DNA from: JANQRX01 sp963663975
GTDB taxonomy: Bacteria; Pseudomonadota; Alphaproteobacteria; Rhizobiales; Kaistiaceae
DNA: 64,000 bases
Reading direction: 5' to 3'
NCBI GenBank assembly: GCA_963663975.2
Contig: CAXXRA010000006.1
Span: forward strand, 124,001-188,000
A model generated the notes under the pieces. It saw only the letters and a program-made list of their open reading frames with translations, made no database searches and had not been told where the DNA came from. The position numbers and the translations under genes were made by a program. Positions 34,804 to 44,046 of the stretch are shown here, in pieces (within the stretch, counting starts at the first letter, position 1; the number at the start of each line of letters is the position of its first letter).

Positions 34804-36026
34804 ATGAAACACGTCGTCGTCATCGGTGCCGGCATCACCGGCATCACCACCGCCTATGAACTGCTCGAGCACGGCATGGCCGTGACGGTTTGCGACCGGC
34901 ATCAAGATGCGGCGATGGAAACCAGCTACGCCAATGCCGGTCATATTTCCGCTTCCGACGCCGAATTGTGGACGAACTGGAGCACCGTGTTGGCGGGATT
35001 GCGTTGGGCGTTGAGGGCCGATGCGCCGCTGCGGCTGAATCCTCGGCCGACCTGGCACAAACTCAGCTGGCTCGCGGAATTCCTCGCCAGTATTGGGAAC
35101 TATCGCAGCAATACGATTGAAACGATCGGACTGGCGGTCAAGGCGCGCATGGCGCTGTTCGAGATCGCCGACCGCGAGGGAATCGATTTCGACCTTCGGC
35201 GGGGCGGTGTGTTGCACTTCTATCGCTCCGAGAATGAACTCGCCCGCGCCCGGATAGTGAACGATATGTTCGCTGAGGCCGGTCTTGAGCAGCGCGAAGT
35301 GTCCGCCAACGATATTGCCGCCCTGGAACCGGGACTGGTCGGCGACACGGCCGGCGGCTTCTTCTCGGAGGGCGACGCCAGCGGCGACGCCCACAAATTC
35401 ACAATGGGGCTGGCGGGTGTCTGCGCACGCCGGGGGGCCGATCTTCGCTTCGGCGCCGATGTCTCGAAAGTGGAGACATCTGGCCAGGTGTGCGGGTGAC
35501 AACGGCCGGCGGCGGCGACGATCGCTTCGACGGGGTGGTCGTGTGCGCCGGCGTCCACTCACGCGCGCTGGCGCGAAAGCTCGGCGACCGGGTGAATATC
35601 TACCCGGTCAAGGGCGACTCGATCACGATCGAACTGCGCGACGCAGCGAGCCGACGGGCTGCCCCCACGATCGGCCTGGTTGACGACGACGCGAAAATCG
35701 CGACCAGCCGCTTCGGCGAAGATCGGCTGCGTGTCGCCGGTACCGCCGAACTCAATGGCATGAATTGTGACATCCGGGCCGACCGCATCCAGCTGCTGAC
35801 TGCGTGGTGCGAGCGGTTCTTCCCCGACGTGTCAATCGACGCCGTCGTGCCATGGGCAGGTCTTCGTCCGATGACGCCATCGATGATGCCGCGGGTCGGC
35901 CGCGGTAGCAGACAAGGTGTCTTCTACAACACCGGACACGGTCATCTGGGTTGGACCCTGGCCGGCGCGACCGCGCGCCTGGTCGCAGAGACGGTCGCGG
36001 CTGATCTGGTCCACGCGGCAGCATGA
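34804..36026 (+). pseudogene. DadA-like D-amino acid dehydrogenase, frameshifted
   Basis: FAD-dependent deaminating oxidoreductase. The first part (34804-35499) has the FAD motif VVVIGAGITGITTAYELLEHG and YANAGHISASDAE. The second part from about 35490, in another frame, has GVVVCAGVHSRALARKLGD, YPVKGDSITIEL, PWAGLRPMTPSMMPRVG and NTGHGHLGWTLA. Together they make a normal-length DadA/GlcD-like oxidase (about 407 residues) with one base missing near 35487. It is a pseudogene or sequence error; the two pieces are otherwise intact. A perfect terminator follows. Confidence 0.85.
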
Positions 36027-36037
36027 CCAGGGCCGGC

Positions 36038-36056
36038 GCGCCCAAGGGCGCTTTTT
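36038..36056 (+). terminator. Intrinsic terminator after dadA-like gene
   Basis: GCGCC-CAAG-GGCGC followed by TTTTT, 12 bases after the oxidase stop codon. It probably ends the kbl-tdh-dadA transcript. Confidence 0.8.
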
Positions 36057-36147
36057 GGCTGCAACCCTGGACATCCCGCGCTTGCGCCGAAAGTGTAGCT
36101 GGGGCTCAGTGGGCGCCGGGAGTGGCGCGGTACGGTGGAAAAAGCCG

Positions 36148-36918
36148 ATGACAGACAGAAAACTGCTTCTCTACGACTTCCCGGGTTCGATCTGCAGCCA
36201 AATGGCGAGGCTGGCGCTGGAGGAAAAGGGCCTGAACTACGAGCGCAGGACCGTTGATATCATGGAACGGGCGGAGCAGTTCGAGCCCTGGTACACGGCC
36301 CTCAACCCCAAGGCCGTGGTGCCGACGCTGGCGATCGGAGACGAAATCGTCACCGACACCATCCGCATCGTTTATCGCGTCGACCAGGATTTCGACGGAC
36401 CGAGCCTGACGTCGGCAGGTGCAGATGGCGCATCGGCGATGGATGACATGATGCGGGCCATTATGGCGTTGCACTACGGGGTGCTGCTCTACGCCAAACG
36501 GCTCGACGGAGACGGTACCTCGTCGATCGTTGTCAACCGCGGGCGGTTCCTGCGCGACCAGAGGGAAAAATTTCCGGAGCGGGCCGAGATACTCGAACGC
36601 CGCATCGCCGGAAACGAACGCCTGCAAGCCATCCTCGCGGACTCGAGCGAAGTCGACCGGCATATCGGCGAGGCGCGGGATGTGGTCGCGCGCATCGACG
36701 AGGCGCTGGGCCAGACCACCTTCGTTTCTGGCGACCACTACACTCTGGCCGATACGTTCGCCACCGCTGCCCTGGCCCGCTTCCGCCTCCACGGTTTCGA
36801 CGTGTGGTGGGCTGGCGGAGACAACGCAAATGTGGCGGAATATTATGATCGCGTACGAGCACGTCCGAGCTGGCTGGCCGCGGCGGTGGTCGATACCGGC
36901 AGCGAGCGCGACCTTTAG
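36148..36918 (+). CDS. Glutathione S-transferase family protein
   Basis: A 256-residue GST-fold protein. The N-terminal thioredoxin-like domain begins LLLYDFPGSICSQMARLALE, with Ser/Cys at the catalytic turn, and contains the cis-Pro segment NPKAVVPTLAIGDEIVTDT. The C-terminal helical domain shows TFVSGDHYTLADTFATAALAR. The length is slightly longer than usual because of a mid-protein insertion. The ATG at 36148 starts the homology. The substrate is unknown. Confidence 0.82.
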   Translation: MTDRKLLLYDFPGSICSQMARLALEEKGLNYERRTVDIMERAEQFEPWYTALNPKAVVPTLAIGDEIVTDTIRIVYRVDQDFDGPSLTSAGADGASAMDDMMRAIMALHYGVLLYAKRLDGDGTSSIVVNRGRFLRDQREKFPERAEILERRIAGNERLQAILADSSEVDRHIGEARDVVARIDEALGQTTFVSGDHYTLADTFATAALARFRLHGFDVWWAGGDNANVAEYYDRVRARPSWLAAAVVDTGSERDL

Positions 36919-37102
36919 CCGGCTCGGTAGAGCGGCGATTGGCCGATCAGACATCGGATCGCCTTGCCGGCACGAGATCGTCGGCTTTGTGGGTCGTCAA
37001 CGATCATGAGATGAGGATTGCGACACAGGTTCGATTTGGCGCTTTGTTTGCGAATCCGCCCTCCGGGCGACCCTGCAACCCAAAGATTGAGAACGGAATT
37101 TC

Positions 37103-38281
37103 ATGCTGCAGACCTGGCGATGGTTTGGCCCGAGCGATCCTGTCCATCTCGAGCATGTGCGGCAATCCGGTGCCAGCGGCATCGTCACCGCCCTTCACGA
37201 AACCTATGACGGCGAGGAGTGGTCGGCCACCGATATCGCCACGCGCCAGGCCGAGATCGAGAATGCCGGGCTGGTCTGGTCGGTTGTGGAAAGCATTCCG
37301 GTTCACGCTTCGATCAAGCTCGGGACGAATGACGCGGCTCAATACGTCGCGGCATATGGCGCCACGATCAGAAAGTTGGCCGCCGCCGGGATCAAGACGA
37401 TTTGTTACAACTTCATGCCGGTCGTCGACTGGACGCGTACGGATCTTCGCTTCGCACTGCCGAGCGGCGCTCTGGCGTTGCGCTTCGACGCGATCGACTT
37501 TGCCGCCTATGATGTATTTGTGCTGGAGCGGGCAGGCGCGGACGAGGACTACGCGCAATCGATCGTTGAGGAGGCCCGCCAGCGTCGGCGACGCTTCTCC
37601 GATGACGACATCGCGACACTCGAGTTCAACATCATCTCGGGCCTGCCGGGCTCGGAGCTTTCACACGACCGCCAGGGGGTCCGGATCAGGATTTCGGAGT
37701 TCAGCGAAATCGATGCGGGTGCTCTCCGATCGAACCTGATCGCGTTTCTGTCCGAGATCGTGCCGGTTGCCGACGAGGTCGGTGCGCGCATGTGCATTCA
37801 CCCTGACGATCCGCCGTTTTCGCTGTTCGGACTTCCACGCGTCGTCAGCACGGCGGACGACTATCGCGAATTGTTCAGCGCGGTTCCATCGATCGCCAAC
37901 GGGATGACGTTTTGCACCGGCTCGCTCGGAGCCCGCGCCGACAACGACCTTCCGGCAATGGCGCGGGAGTTCGGCAATCGCATTCACTTCGCCCATCTGC
38001 GCAATGTCAGGCGGGAGCCCGACAGATCCTTCCACGAGTCAGATCACCTTGACGGCGATGTCGATATGGTGGCCGTGGTGTCGGCGATGCTCGACGAAGA
38101 GAAACGCCGGCAGGCAGCCGGCCGCAGCGACTGGGAAATTGCGATGCGTCCGGATCACGGCCATCTTCTGCTCGATGATATCCACAGAAAGACCAATCCG
38201 GGTTACTCCGCGATCGGCCGGCTGAAGGGGCTGGCGGAATTGCGGGGGCTCACCAAAGCACTGGCCGCACACCCCCGCTGA
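37103..38281 (+). CDS. uxuA: Mannonate dehydratase
   Basis: Dehydrates D-mannonate to 2-keto-3-deoxygluconate in hexuronate catabolism. The 392-residue UxuA-type protein starts MLQTWRWFGPSDPV and contains ICYNFMPVVDWTRTDL, MCIHPDDPPFSLFGLPRVVS and FCTGSLGARADNDLP. It ends with the MRPDHGHLLLDD block that supplies metal ligands. ATG at 37103. An SDR follows 84 bases later and may be the companion uronate reductase. Confidence 0.95.
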   Translation: MLQTWRWFGPSDPVHLEHVRQSGASGIVTALHETYDGEEWSATDIATRQAEIENAGLVWSVVESIPVHASIKLGTNDAAQYVAAYGATIRKLAAAGIKTICYNFMPVVDWTRTDLRFALPSGALALRFDAIDFAAYDVFVLERAGADEDYAQSIVEEARQRRRRFSDDDIATLEFNIISGLPGSELSHDRQGVRIRISEFSEIDAGALRSNLIAFLSEIVPVADEVGARMCIHPDDPPFSLFGLPRVVSTADDYRELFSAVPSIANGMTFCTGSLGARADNDLPAMAREFGNRIHFAHLRNVRREPDRSFHESDHLDGDVDMVAVVSAMLDEEKRRQAAGRSDWEIAMRPDHGHLLLDDIHRKTNPGYSAIGRLKGLAELRGLTKALAAHPR

Positions 38282-38365
38282 TCGTGGCTTTCCCGAAAGG
38301 ACACAGCATTGCGACGGCGGAGTTCGCCTGCGTCGCTACCGCTGCTGAAGAAGAAGGAGAAAATG

Positions 38366-39145
38366 ATGGCGCGGGAATTCGAGGGCAAGGCTGCGATCGT
38401 CACGGGAACCAGTGGTATCGGGCTGGGCGCAGCGTTGAAGCTTGCCAGGGAAGGGGCCAAGGTCTTCGTCTGTGGGATCGACCAGGAACACAACGCCGCC
38501 GCCGCGCAGGCCGGGGCCGGACTGGATTTCTCGGTGCATGTCGTCGACGTGTCCGATGAAGAGCAGGTGGCCGCCCTGGTCGACAAAGTAGGCGAGGCGG
38601 CTTCGGGGATCGACATTCTCGTCAACTCTGCCGCCGTTCAAACCTACGGGACGATCGAAACGACCGACATCGCCCACTGGGACCGCGTCATGGGTATCAA
38701 CCTTCGGTCCTGTTATCTGATGTCCCACTTCGCCTACCCCCATATGAAGAAACGCGGCGCGGGCTCGATTATCCACGTTGCCTCGGTTCAGGGTCATGCA
38801 AATCAGAACGCCGTGCTGGCCTACGCGACGACAAAAGGAGCCATCCATGCTCTGACCCGGGCGATGGCAGTGGATTGCGCCAAGGACGGCATTCGGGTCA
38901 ACTCGATCAGTCCAGGCTCCATCCGAACGCCGCTGCTGGAATTCGCGGCTCGGCAGATCGTTGGCGAGGGCGAGCCGATCGAAGAAACAATTGCCGGATT
39001 CGGTGCTGCTCACCCGATCGGCCGCGTCGGAACGATCGAGGAGACGTCGGAACTGATTGCGTTTTTAGCCAGCTCAAGATCAAGTTTTTGCACCGGTGGC
39101 GATTACCTGATTGACGGTGCGCTGACGGCGCATATCGGCGTTTGA
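38366..39145 (+). CDS. Short-chain dehydrogenase/reductase
   Basis: A 259-residue classical SDR. The cofactor motif is AAIVTGTSGIGLGAALKLA, the structural NSAA motif is LVNSAAVQTYG, and the catalytic Ser/Tyr/Lys are in VASVQGHANQNAVLAYATTKGA. Of the two adjacent ATGs, 38366 lies 7-8 bases after AAGGAGA and is preferred over 38363. Its place behind uxuA suggests a sugar-acid oxidoreductase, possibly the step that forms mannonate. This is an inference from context. Confidence 0.85.
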   Translation: MAREFEGKAAIVTGTSGIGLGAALKLAREGAKVFVCGIDQEHNAAAAQAGAGLDFSVHVVDVSDEEQVAALVDKVGEAASGIDILVNSAAVQTYGTIETTDIAHWDRVMGINLRSCYLMSHFAYPHMKKRGAGSIIHVASVQGHANQNAVLAYATTKGAIHALTRAMAVDCAKDGIRVNSISPGSIRTPLLEFAARQIVGEGEPIEETIAGFGAAHPIGRVGTIEETSELIAFLASSRSSFCTGGDYLIDGALTAHIGV

Positions 39146-39220
39146 ACTCAGCGAGCCCACGATACGGCGACCGCCCAGGTGCCTTCGGGCCGATCTGGTC
39201 AAAATGATGGAGGCCCGCCC

Positions 39221-40270
39221 GTGCAGCTCATGACAACGACCATCGGCGCCTACCCCAAGCCGCCGGACGCGCCTGTGCCGATGTGGAGCGAGATGGGCGG
39301 GCACCGCCGCGAGGCACCGACCGAAGTTTACGACGGCTTAGTCGAACACCAATCAGGCGAGGTCAGGCGCACGCTCGATCGCATGACCGTCGATGCGGTT
39401 CGCGAACAGGTGGATTGCGGAATTACGATCCCGACAGACGGCGAAATCCGCCGCGAGCACTATGTCTATTATCATTGCCGACACCTGTCGGGGATCGACT
39501 TTGATCATCTCACCGGAAAATCGATGCGCGATGGCAGTTGGACAGCACGTGTTCCGACTGTACGCGGCGAGCTTGGGGCGGGCGCGCCGTTCCTCACCGA
39601 GGATTGGCGCGTGGCGCAGTCGGCGACCGGCCGAGAGGTAAAAATCACGGTACCAGGTCCCTTGACCATCAGCGATTCGATCGCCAACGAGCACTACCCT
39701 GACCGCGCCAGTCTCGCGCGGGCGCTTGCCGACGTCCTCAACATCGAGATCCGGCGCTTGGCGGAGGCCGGCTGCAAATGGATCCAGGTCGACGAACCGC
39801 TGTTTGCCCGGCAGCTGGATGAAACCCTCACCTTTGGCATCGAATGCCTGGAACGCTGCTTCGTCGGCATGCCCGATGGGGTCACCCGTGCGGTGCATAT
39901 TTGCTGCGGATATCCGGTGCGTTTGGACGAACCAAATCCAGCCAAGGCGGATGCGGGATCCTACATCGCGCTCTCGCCTGCCCTCGACGAGGCCGACGTC
40001 GATGCGGTTTCAATCGAGGACGCGCACCGGCCCAACGATCTGAGCCTGCTGGAACGATTCGCCCGCACAACCGTCATCCTGGGCCTCGTCAACATAGCGA
40101 AAAGCGAAGTCGAGACGGTTGACCATTTGCGCCAGCGCATGCGCGCGGCTCTTGGCCATATCGACCCCAACAGGCTGATCGCCGCCCCGGACTGTGGTCT
40201 AGCCCTCATGCCGCGCCATCTAGCTGTCTCAAAGTTGCGCAATCTGTCGGCCGCCGCGGGTAGCCTGTGA
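39221..40270 (+). CDS. MetE C-terminal-domain-like methyltransferase
   Basis: A 349-residue protein equal to the C-terminal catalytic half of cobalamin-independent methionine synthase. The start is TTTIGAYPKP. VPGPLTISDSIANEHYPD, WIQVDEPLFARQ, the zinc-binding HICCGYP and the PDCGLALMPR segment carrying the last Cys ligand are present, so the metal site looks intact. Such short proteins use other methyl donors or substrates than MetE. The GTG at 39221 has GGAGG 8 bases upstream; ATG 39230 is the alternative. Confidence 0.8.
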   Translation: MQLMTTTIGAYPKPPDAPVPMWSEMGGHRREAPTEVYDGLVEHQSGEVRRTLDRMTVDAVREQVDCGITIPTDGEIRREHYVYYHCRHLSGIDFDHLTGKSMRDGSWTARVPTVRGELGAGAPFLTEDWRVAQSATGREVKITVPGPLTISDSIANEHYPDRASLARALADVLNIEIRRLAEAGCKWIQVDEPLFARQLDETLTFGIECLERCFVGMPDGVTRAVHICCGYPVRLDEPNPAKADAGSYIALSPALDEADVDAVSIEDAHRPNDLSLLERFARTTVILGLVNIAKSEVETVDHLRQRMRAALGHIDPNRLIAAPDCGLALMPRHLAVSKLRNLSAAAGSL

Positions 40271-40354
40271 CTCGGGGCCATTGCAAGATCCGCTGGCTAG
40301 TTTGGCGCGCAAGTATGACTGACACGCAGCAAGCCGACCCGTCGACTCCGCCGA

Positions 40355-41047
40355 TCACATCACGCCGTATTTGTCGAACGCTTCGACGGTGCTCATGCCG
40401 CCGCGGATGGCCTCTGCAACGAGGTTCTCGTCGCGGACCTTCTCCAATGACAGGCGAATCACATCCTCCTCGGCGGATCTGGGAACGATGAGCACACCCT
40501 CGCGGTCGCCGAACAAGAGCGCGCCCGGGTCAACCCGGACACCATCGATGGCGACGGGCGATCTGTGGTCCACGACTTCGCCGCGCAGCGCCTGATCCTG
40601 AGCGTAGAGCCCGCGGCAGAAGGTCGGAAAATCAAGCGCCTCAATCCCCGCGGCATCGCGGACGAAGCCGTCAAGCACCGCGCCGGCGGCCTTAAGATGG
40701 ATTGCGCGGGTCGACATGAGTTCGCCCCACAGCGCGTAGGGGAGCGAGGCTCCGGTGGCGAGGTAAACCTCACCCGGATTGAGGTCGTCCAACGCCTTCA
40801 GCATGAGCCCGAACGGTTTTTCGGCGAGGTGGTCCGTCGGTGCTGCCAAATCCTGCTGAGACAGGTCGGCCACCAGCACCGGCATCGCTCGGCCGGCAAT
40901 TTTCATGTCTGCACGCAGGGGGGCAAATGCGGCCGGCAGGAATTGCCGACGGAACCCCAGTCTGTCCATAACGTCGCCGACCACCGCCGTAAAAAGCTCC
41001 CTTTTCAGAAGCCTGAATAGCTCTGCATCGGTGTCGTAGAGGGCCAT
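40355..41047 (-). CDS. RraA/HMG-aldolase family protein
   Basis: A 230-residue protein of the RraA-like family, which includes 4-hydroxy-4-methyl-2-oxoglutarate/4-carboxy-4-hydroxy-2-oxoadipate aldolases and the RNase E inhibitor RraA. It has VVGDVMDRLGFRRQFLP near the N-terminus, AAGAVLDGFVRDAAGIEALD with the conserved Arg-Asp, and GVRVDPGALLFGDREGVLIVP. In this catabolic setting an aldolase/decarboxylase role is more likely than RNase control. An inverted repeat lies just upstream of the ATG (41054-41080). Confidence 0.8.
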   Translation of the reverse strand: MALYDTDAELFRLLKRELFTAVVGDVMDRLGFRRQFLPAAFAPLRADMKIAGRAMPVLVADLSQQDLAAPTDHLAEKPFGLMLKALDDLNPGEVYLATGASLPYALWGELMSTRAIHLKAAGAVLDGFVRDAAGIEALDFPTFCRGLYAQDQALRGEVVDHRSPVAIDGVRVDPGALLFGDREGVLIVPRSAEEDVIRLSLEKVRDENLVAEAIRGGMSTVEAFDKYGVM

Positions 41048-41053
41048 CGGAGG

Positions 41054-41080
41054 GTTTCCGGTTGCTGCTGTTCTGGAAAC
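41054..41080. promoter_or_regulatory. Inverted repeat upstream of the RraA-like gene
   Basis: GTTTCC and GGAAAC arms are separated by 15 bases, six bases before the start codon of the minus-strand RraA-like gene. An operator overlapping the leader is possible. The arms are short, so the call is tentative. Confidence 0.25.
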
Positions 41081-41129
41081 AAATCTGGCGAAGATTCGCG
41101 CGACTGTGGTCGATCACTATGGCGCGCGG

Positions 41130-41537
41130 TCAGCTGGCCGCGGCCGGGTGCGGTTCCTCCGACAGCATGTCCATGATCGGACAATCCGGCCGGTCGTCGC
41201 CGCTACAGCGCTCGACGAGTTCGGTAAGCGTACCGCGCAAGCCTTTAAGTTCGCGGATCTTGCGGTCGATTTCGTCGATTTTTTCAGACGCCAAACGTTT
41301 AACGTCGGCGCTGGCGCGCGTTCGGTCAAGGTAGAGAGCCAGAAGCTGACGACACTGTTCGACGCTAAACCCGAGGCTTCGGGCGCGCTGCACAAACCGC
41401 AGAAGGTGCACGTCGTCGACCGAATAATCCCGATAGCCGTTGTCGCGGCGTGCGGGAACGACGAGGCCGATGTCCTCGTAGTAGCGAATGGTTTTGGGCG
41501 GCAGCGAGGATTCCTGCGCCGCAAGTCCGATGTTCAC
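41130..41537 (-). CDS. cueR: CueR-type copper-responsive MerR regulator
   Basis: A 135-residue MerR-family activator. The winged helix starts MNIGLAAQESSLPPKTIRYY, and the long dimerisation helix follows. The metal loop has Cys111 and Cys119 (CSGDDRPDCP), and Ser76 is at the position that gives monovalent-metal specificity in CueR. Hence Cu(I)/Ag(I) sensing is likely. No copper ATPase, CopZ or oxidase gene is within the window, and I see no clear CueR operator beside it, so it seems to act on a distant target. Confidence 0.85.
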   Translation of the reverse strand: MNIGLAAQESSLPPKTIRYYEDIGLVVPARRDNGYRDYSVDDVHLLRFVQRARSLGFSVEQCRQLLALYLDRTRASADVKRLASEKIDEIDRKIRELKGLRGTLTELVERCSGDDRPDCPIMDMLSEEPHPAAAS

Positions 41538-41708
41538 AGCATTCGTCCCCTGTTGCCTGGTGTGGAGTTCAGCTCATATGGTTCCTCGTCCGAACCAACT
41601 CAATCCGGGTGTTCACCGGGTGCTCATGCCGCATTCAATTGACGTCCAGTCGCTGGAGGGTCAAATGCGTCGAAAAACGTCCCGACCTGCAAGCGGTATT
41701 GCACCTAC

Positions 41709-42446
41709 CTAAGTGATCAGCGGCGTCATCAGGCGGTTGACCATGGCGGGCCTTTCCATATGCGGCAGATGGCCGGTATCGGGGAGGATCGTTGCCTCGC
41801 CACCGAAGGCCGACAGTCGAGCTGCGTCGATCGGGTTGATCCGATCATCCTTGCCCCAAATCACGGTGCGTTCCAAACCCAGCTCGGCCACGCGGTCTGC
41901 GGCTGCGCCATAGCCGGGCTGGTCGGCGACCAGGCGAGCGGCGAGATCGCTCAGAGCGCCTCGCGCGCCGGTCTCCTCTAGTCGGCCCAGGATATGCTCG
42001 ATCATCAAATCAGTGATCTGCCGCGGATTCCAGACCAATCGCGACAACAATTGCCGCGCGGTGGTCGGGTCGGCGAGCTCGGCGAACTCCGACAGGAACC
42101 CGCCATCGATCTCGGCGCCAAGACCGATTGGAGCGATCAGGAGCAAGCGTGCAACCCGCTCGGGCCGTCTGGCGGCTGCGGCAAGCGCCACGCCGCCGCC
42201 AAGAGAATGGCCGATCAGCACAACGCGACGGTCCCTGATTGCCGCCAACTTCTCCAAGACGTGATCGGTCAGATGATCGATCGATCCGCCGGTATGGTCA
42301 CCGACCGCCCGCCCGTGGCCAGCGAGATCGAACGAGGTCGTGTCCGCCACGGCGTCGATTGGCGGCCGGTTGAAGGTCCAGCTCAGACTATCGGCACCAA
42401 ATCCGTGCAGGAAGACGACCATCGGCCGGGCGCGCGAAACGGTCAT
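41709..42446 (-). CDS. Alpha/beta hydrolase (acetoin-dehydrogenase E2-like)
   Basis: A 245-residue alpha/beta hydrolase with MVVFLHGFGADSLSW (oxyanion region), nucleophile Ser in VLIGHSLGGGVALA, acid in IWGKDDRINP, and catalytic His in LPDTGHLPHMERP. It resembles the hydrolase-fold domain that follows the lipoyl domain in acetoin dehydrogenase E2 (AcoC). Here the lipoyl domain is a separate gene 32 bases upstream, so together they may replace a fused AcoC. Last gene of the long minus-strand run. Confidence 0.82.
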   Translation of the reverse strand: MTVSRARPMVVFLHGFGADSLSWTFNRPPIDAVADTTSFDLAGHGRAVGDHTGGSIDHLTDHVLEKLAAIRDRRVVLIGHSLGGGVALAAAARRPERVARLLLIAPIGLGAEIDGGFLSEFAELADPTTARQLLSRLVWNPRQITDLMIEHILGRLEETGARGALSDLAARLVADQPGYGAAADRVAELGLERTVIWGKDDRINPIDAARLSAFGGEATILPDTGHLPHMERPAMVNRLMTPLIT

Positions 42447-42478
42447 GGCGTCAACTGGGATTTCAATCCGACGGGCAA

Positions 42479-42718
42479 TCAGTCGTCATCTATGATCGCG
42501 ATGACGTCGCCCGTTTTTACCAGTTCGCCCGCAGCGACCTTGATTTCGGACAACACGCCGTTGGCGGGCGCCTCGATCTCCATGGTCAGTTTGGGCGTCG
42601 TGATGGACAGCAACTGATCGCCCAAAGTCACCCGCTGACCGACCGATGTGATCCACTCGTCGATTTCAGCTTCGTCAATTTCATTGCCAAGTTGCGGAAT
42701 GACGACTTCTTTCGGCAT
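42479..42718 (-). CDS. Stand-alone lipoyl-domain protein
   Basis: A 79-residue protein that is only a biotinyl/lipoyl domain: VVIPQLGNEIDEAEIDEWIT, then the swinging-arm Lys43 in ITTPKLTMEIEAP, then GDVIAIIDDD. Acetoin-dehydrogenase E2s carry the same form of lipoyl turn. It lies between the E1 genes and the hydrolase, so it probably carries the intermediate made by E1. No core acyltransferase domain is encoded here. Confidence 0.88.
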   Translation of the reverse strand: MPKEVVIPQLGNEIDEAEIDEWITSVGQRVTLGDQLLSITTPKLTMEIEAPANGVLSEIKVAAGELVKTGDVIAIIDDD

Positions 42719-42747
42719 GTGACCCCTTCCTCGCCTGCGTTGATTGA

Positions 42748-44046
42748 TTACAGCCCGATCCTGGCCCGACGCATCGCCTCGTCGCGTTGGCGGTCCCCAC
42801 GCGCTGCCGCCAGACCCAGTAAATCAAGGACTTCGTCAAGGATATCGTCGCTGTTCGGGAAATAGGACTGCTCCATTTCGGCGCCCGGAACGATCCAGTT
42901 GGGAGTACCCAAAACCCGCACCGGAGCATGAAGGTCAGCACCGGCGAAGCGAGCTACATTGGCGGCGACGGTCATGGCAAAGCTACCACGCTCGCATGCC
43001 TCGGAGACGATCAACAGACGGCCAGTCTTGCCGACTGATGCCACCACCGGCCCATAATCAAACGGAACCAACGATCTAGCATCGATGATGTCGCAGGATC
43101 GACCATGCTCCGCGGCAATCGTCGCGCTGGCGTCCAGCGCGGGGTAGAGGGAGGGACCGATGGTGAGAATGGAGACATCGTCGCCCTCCCGCCTGACCTC
43201 GGGATTGCCAATCTCCAGCTCGTAGTGATCACGTGGTACGCCACCGGCGTGAAAAATTTCGCCGACCTCGTAGAGCCGCTGGCTTTCGAAAAATATGACG
43301 GGATCGTTGCTCGACAACGCTGCGGCCATCAGACCTTTGGCATCGTACGCGGTTGCCGGATAGACGACTTTCAAACCGGGAATATGGGCAACAAGGCTGG
43401 TCCAGTCCTGGGAATGCTGGGCGCCGTATCTGCTGCCGAGGGAACAGCGGACGACAACCGGCAGGTCGAGTTCGCCGGCCGACATGGCCCGCCATTTCGC
43501 CAGTTGATTGAAGATTTCATCACCTGCGCGGCCGATAAAATCTCCGTACATGAGTTCTACCAGCGCCCGGCCTCCCTCCATGGCGAAGCCGACCGCAGTG
43601 GCGATAATCGCGGCTTCAGAAATCGGCGCATTGAACACCCGTGTGCGCGGTAGAAAATCTGACAACCCGCGATACACGCCAAATGCACCACCCCACTCGC
43701 GGCATTCCTCGCCATAGGCGACAAGGCGCTGGTCGTTAATGAGGCGATGAGCGATGGCCTCGAACAGGGCGTCACGGAACGTGATTTTACGCATCGGCGA
43801 GAGGGGCACGCCATCGTCGGAAAGACCAAAACGGCTTCTTTTGGCAAGTTGGCGGATACGCTGACTGGACTCGGCAAACTCCTCAATGGATCGTTCATTG
43901 CTTGCCGGGTCCGACCCGTCGGAGAACATGAAGTCGCCGATCAACATGGGGTTGGCGACGAGATCGACCGCGGGAGACGCATTGGGATCGGCGGCAAGCG
44001 CTGCGATCCTGGCGATCCGTTCGGCAGCCGCGGCCTTTGATGTCAT
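42748..44046 (-). CDS. 2-oxoacid dehydrogenase-type E1 beta portion
   Basis: Transketolase-like beta half of an E1 enzyme. From the ATG at 44046 it has a linker (MTSKAAAAERIARIAALA), then the E1-beta core TFRDALFEAIAHRLINDQRL, YGEECREWGGAFGVYRGL, the ISEAAIIATAVGFAMEGGRA block and VVRCSLGSRYGAQHSQD, ending in the C-terminal domain. The linker continues the alpha chain's sequence in another frame, so alpha and beta look like one fused polypeptide split by a frameshift near 44040. GGGGTGG before ATG 44046 could allow separate translation. Confidence 0.8.
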   Translation of the reverse strand: MTSKAAAAERIARIAALAADPNASPAVDLVANPMLIGDFMFSDGSDPASNERSIEEFAESSQRIRQLAKRSRFGLSDDGVPLSPMRKITFRDALFEAIAHRLINDQRLVAYGEECREWGGAFGVYRGLSDFLPRTRVFNAPISEAAIIATAVGFAMEGGRALVELMYGDFIGRAGDEIFNQLAKWRAMSAGELDLPVVVRCSLGSRYGAQHSQDWTSLVAHIPGLKVVYPATAYDAKGLMAAALSSNDPVIFFESQRLYEVGEIFHAGGVPRDHYELEIGNPEVRREGDDVSILTIGPSLYPALDASATIAAEHGRSCDIIDARSLVPFDYGPVVASVGKTGRLLIVSEACERGSFAMTVAANVARFAGADLHAPVRVLGTPNWIVPGAEMEQSYFPNSDDILDEVLDLLGLAAARGDRQRDEAMRRARIGL

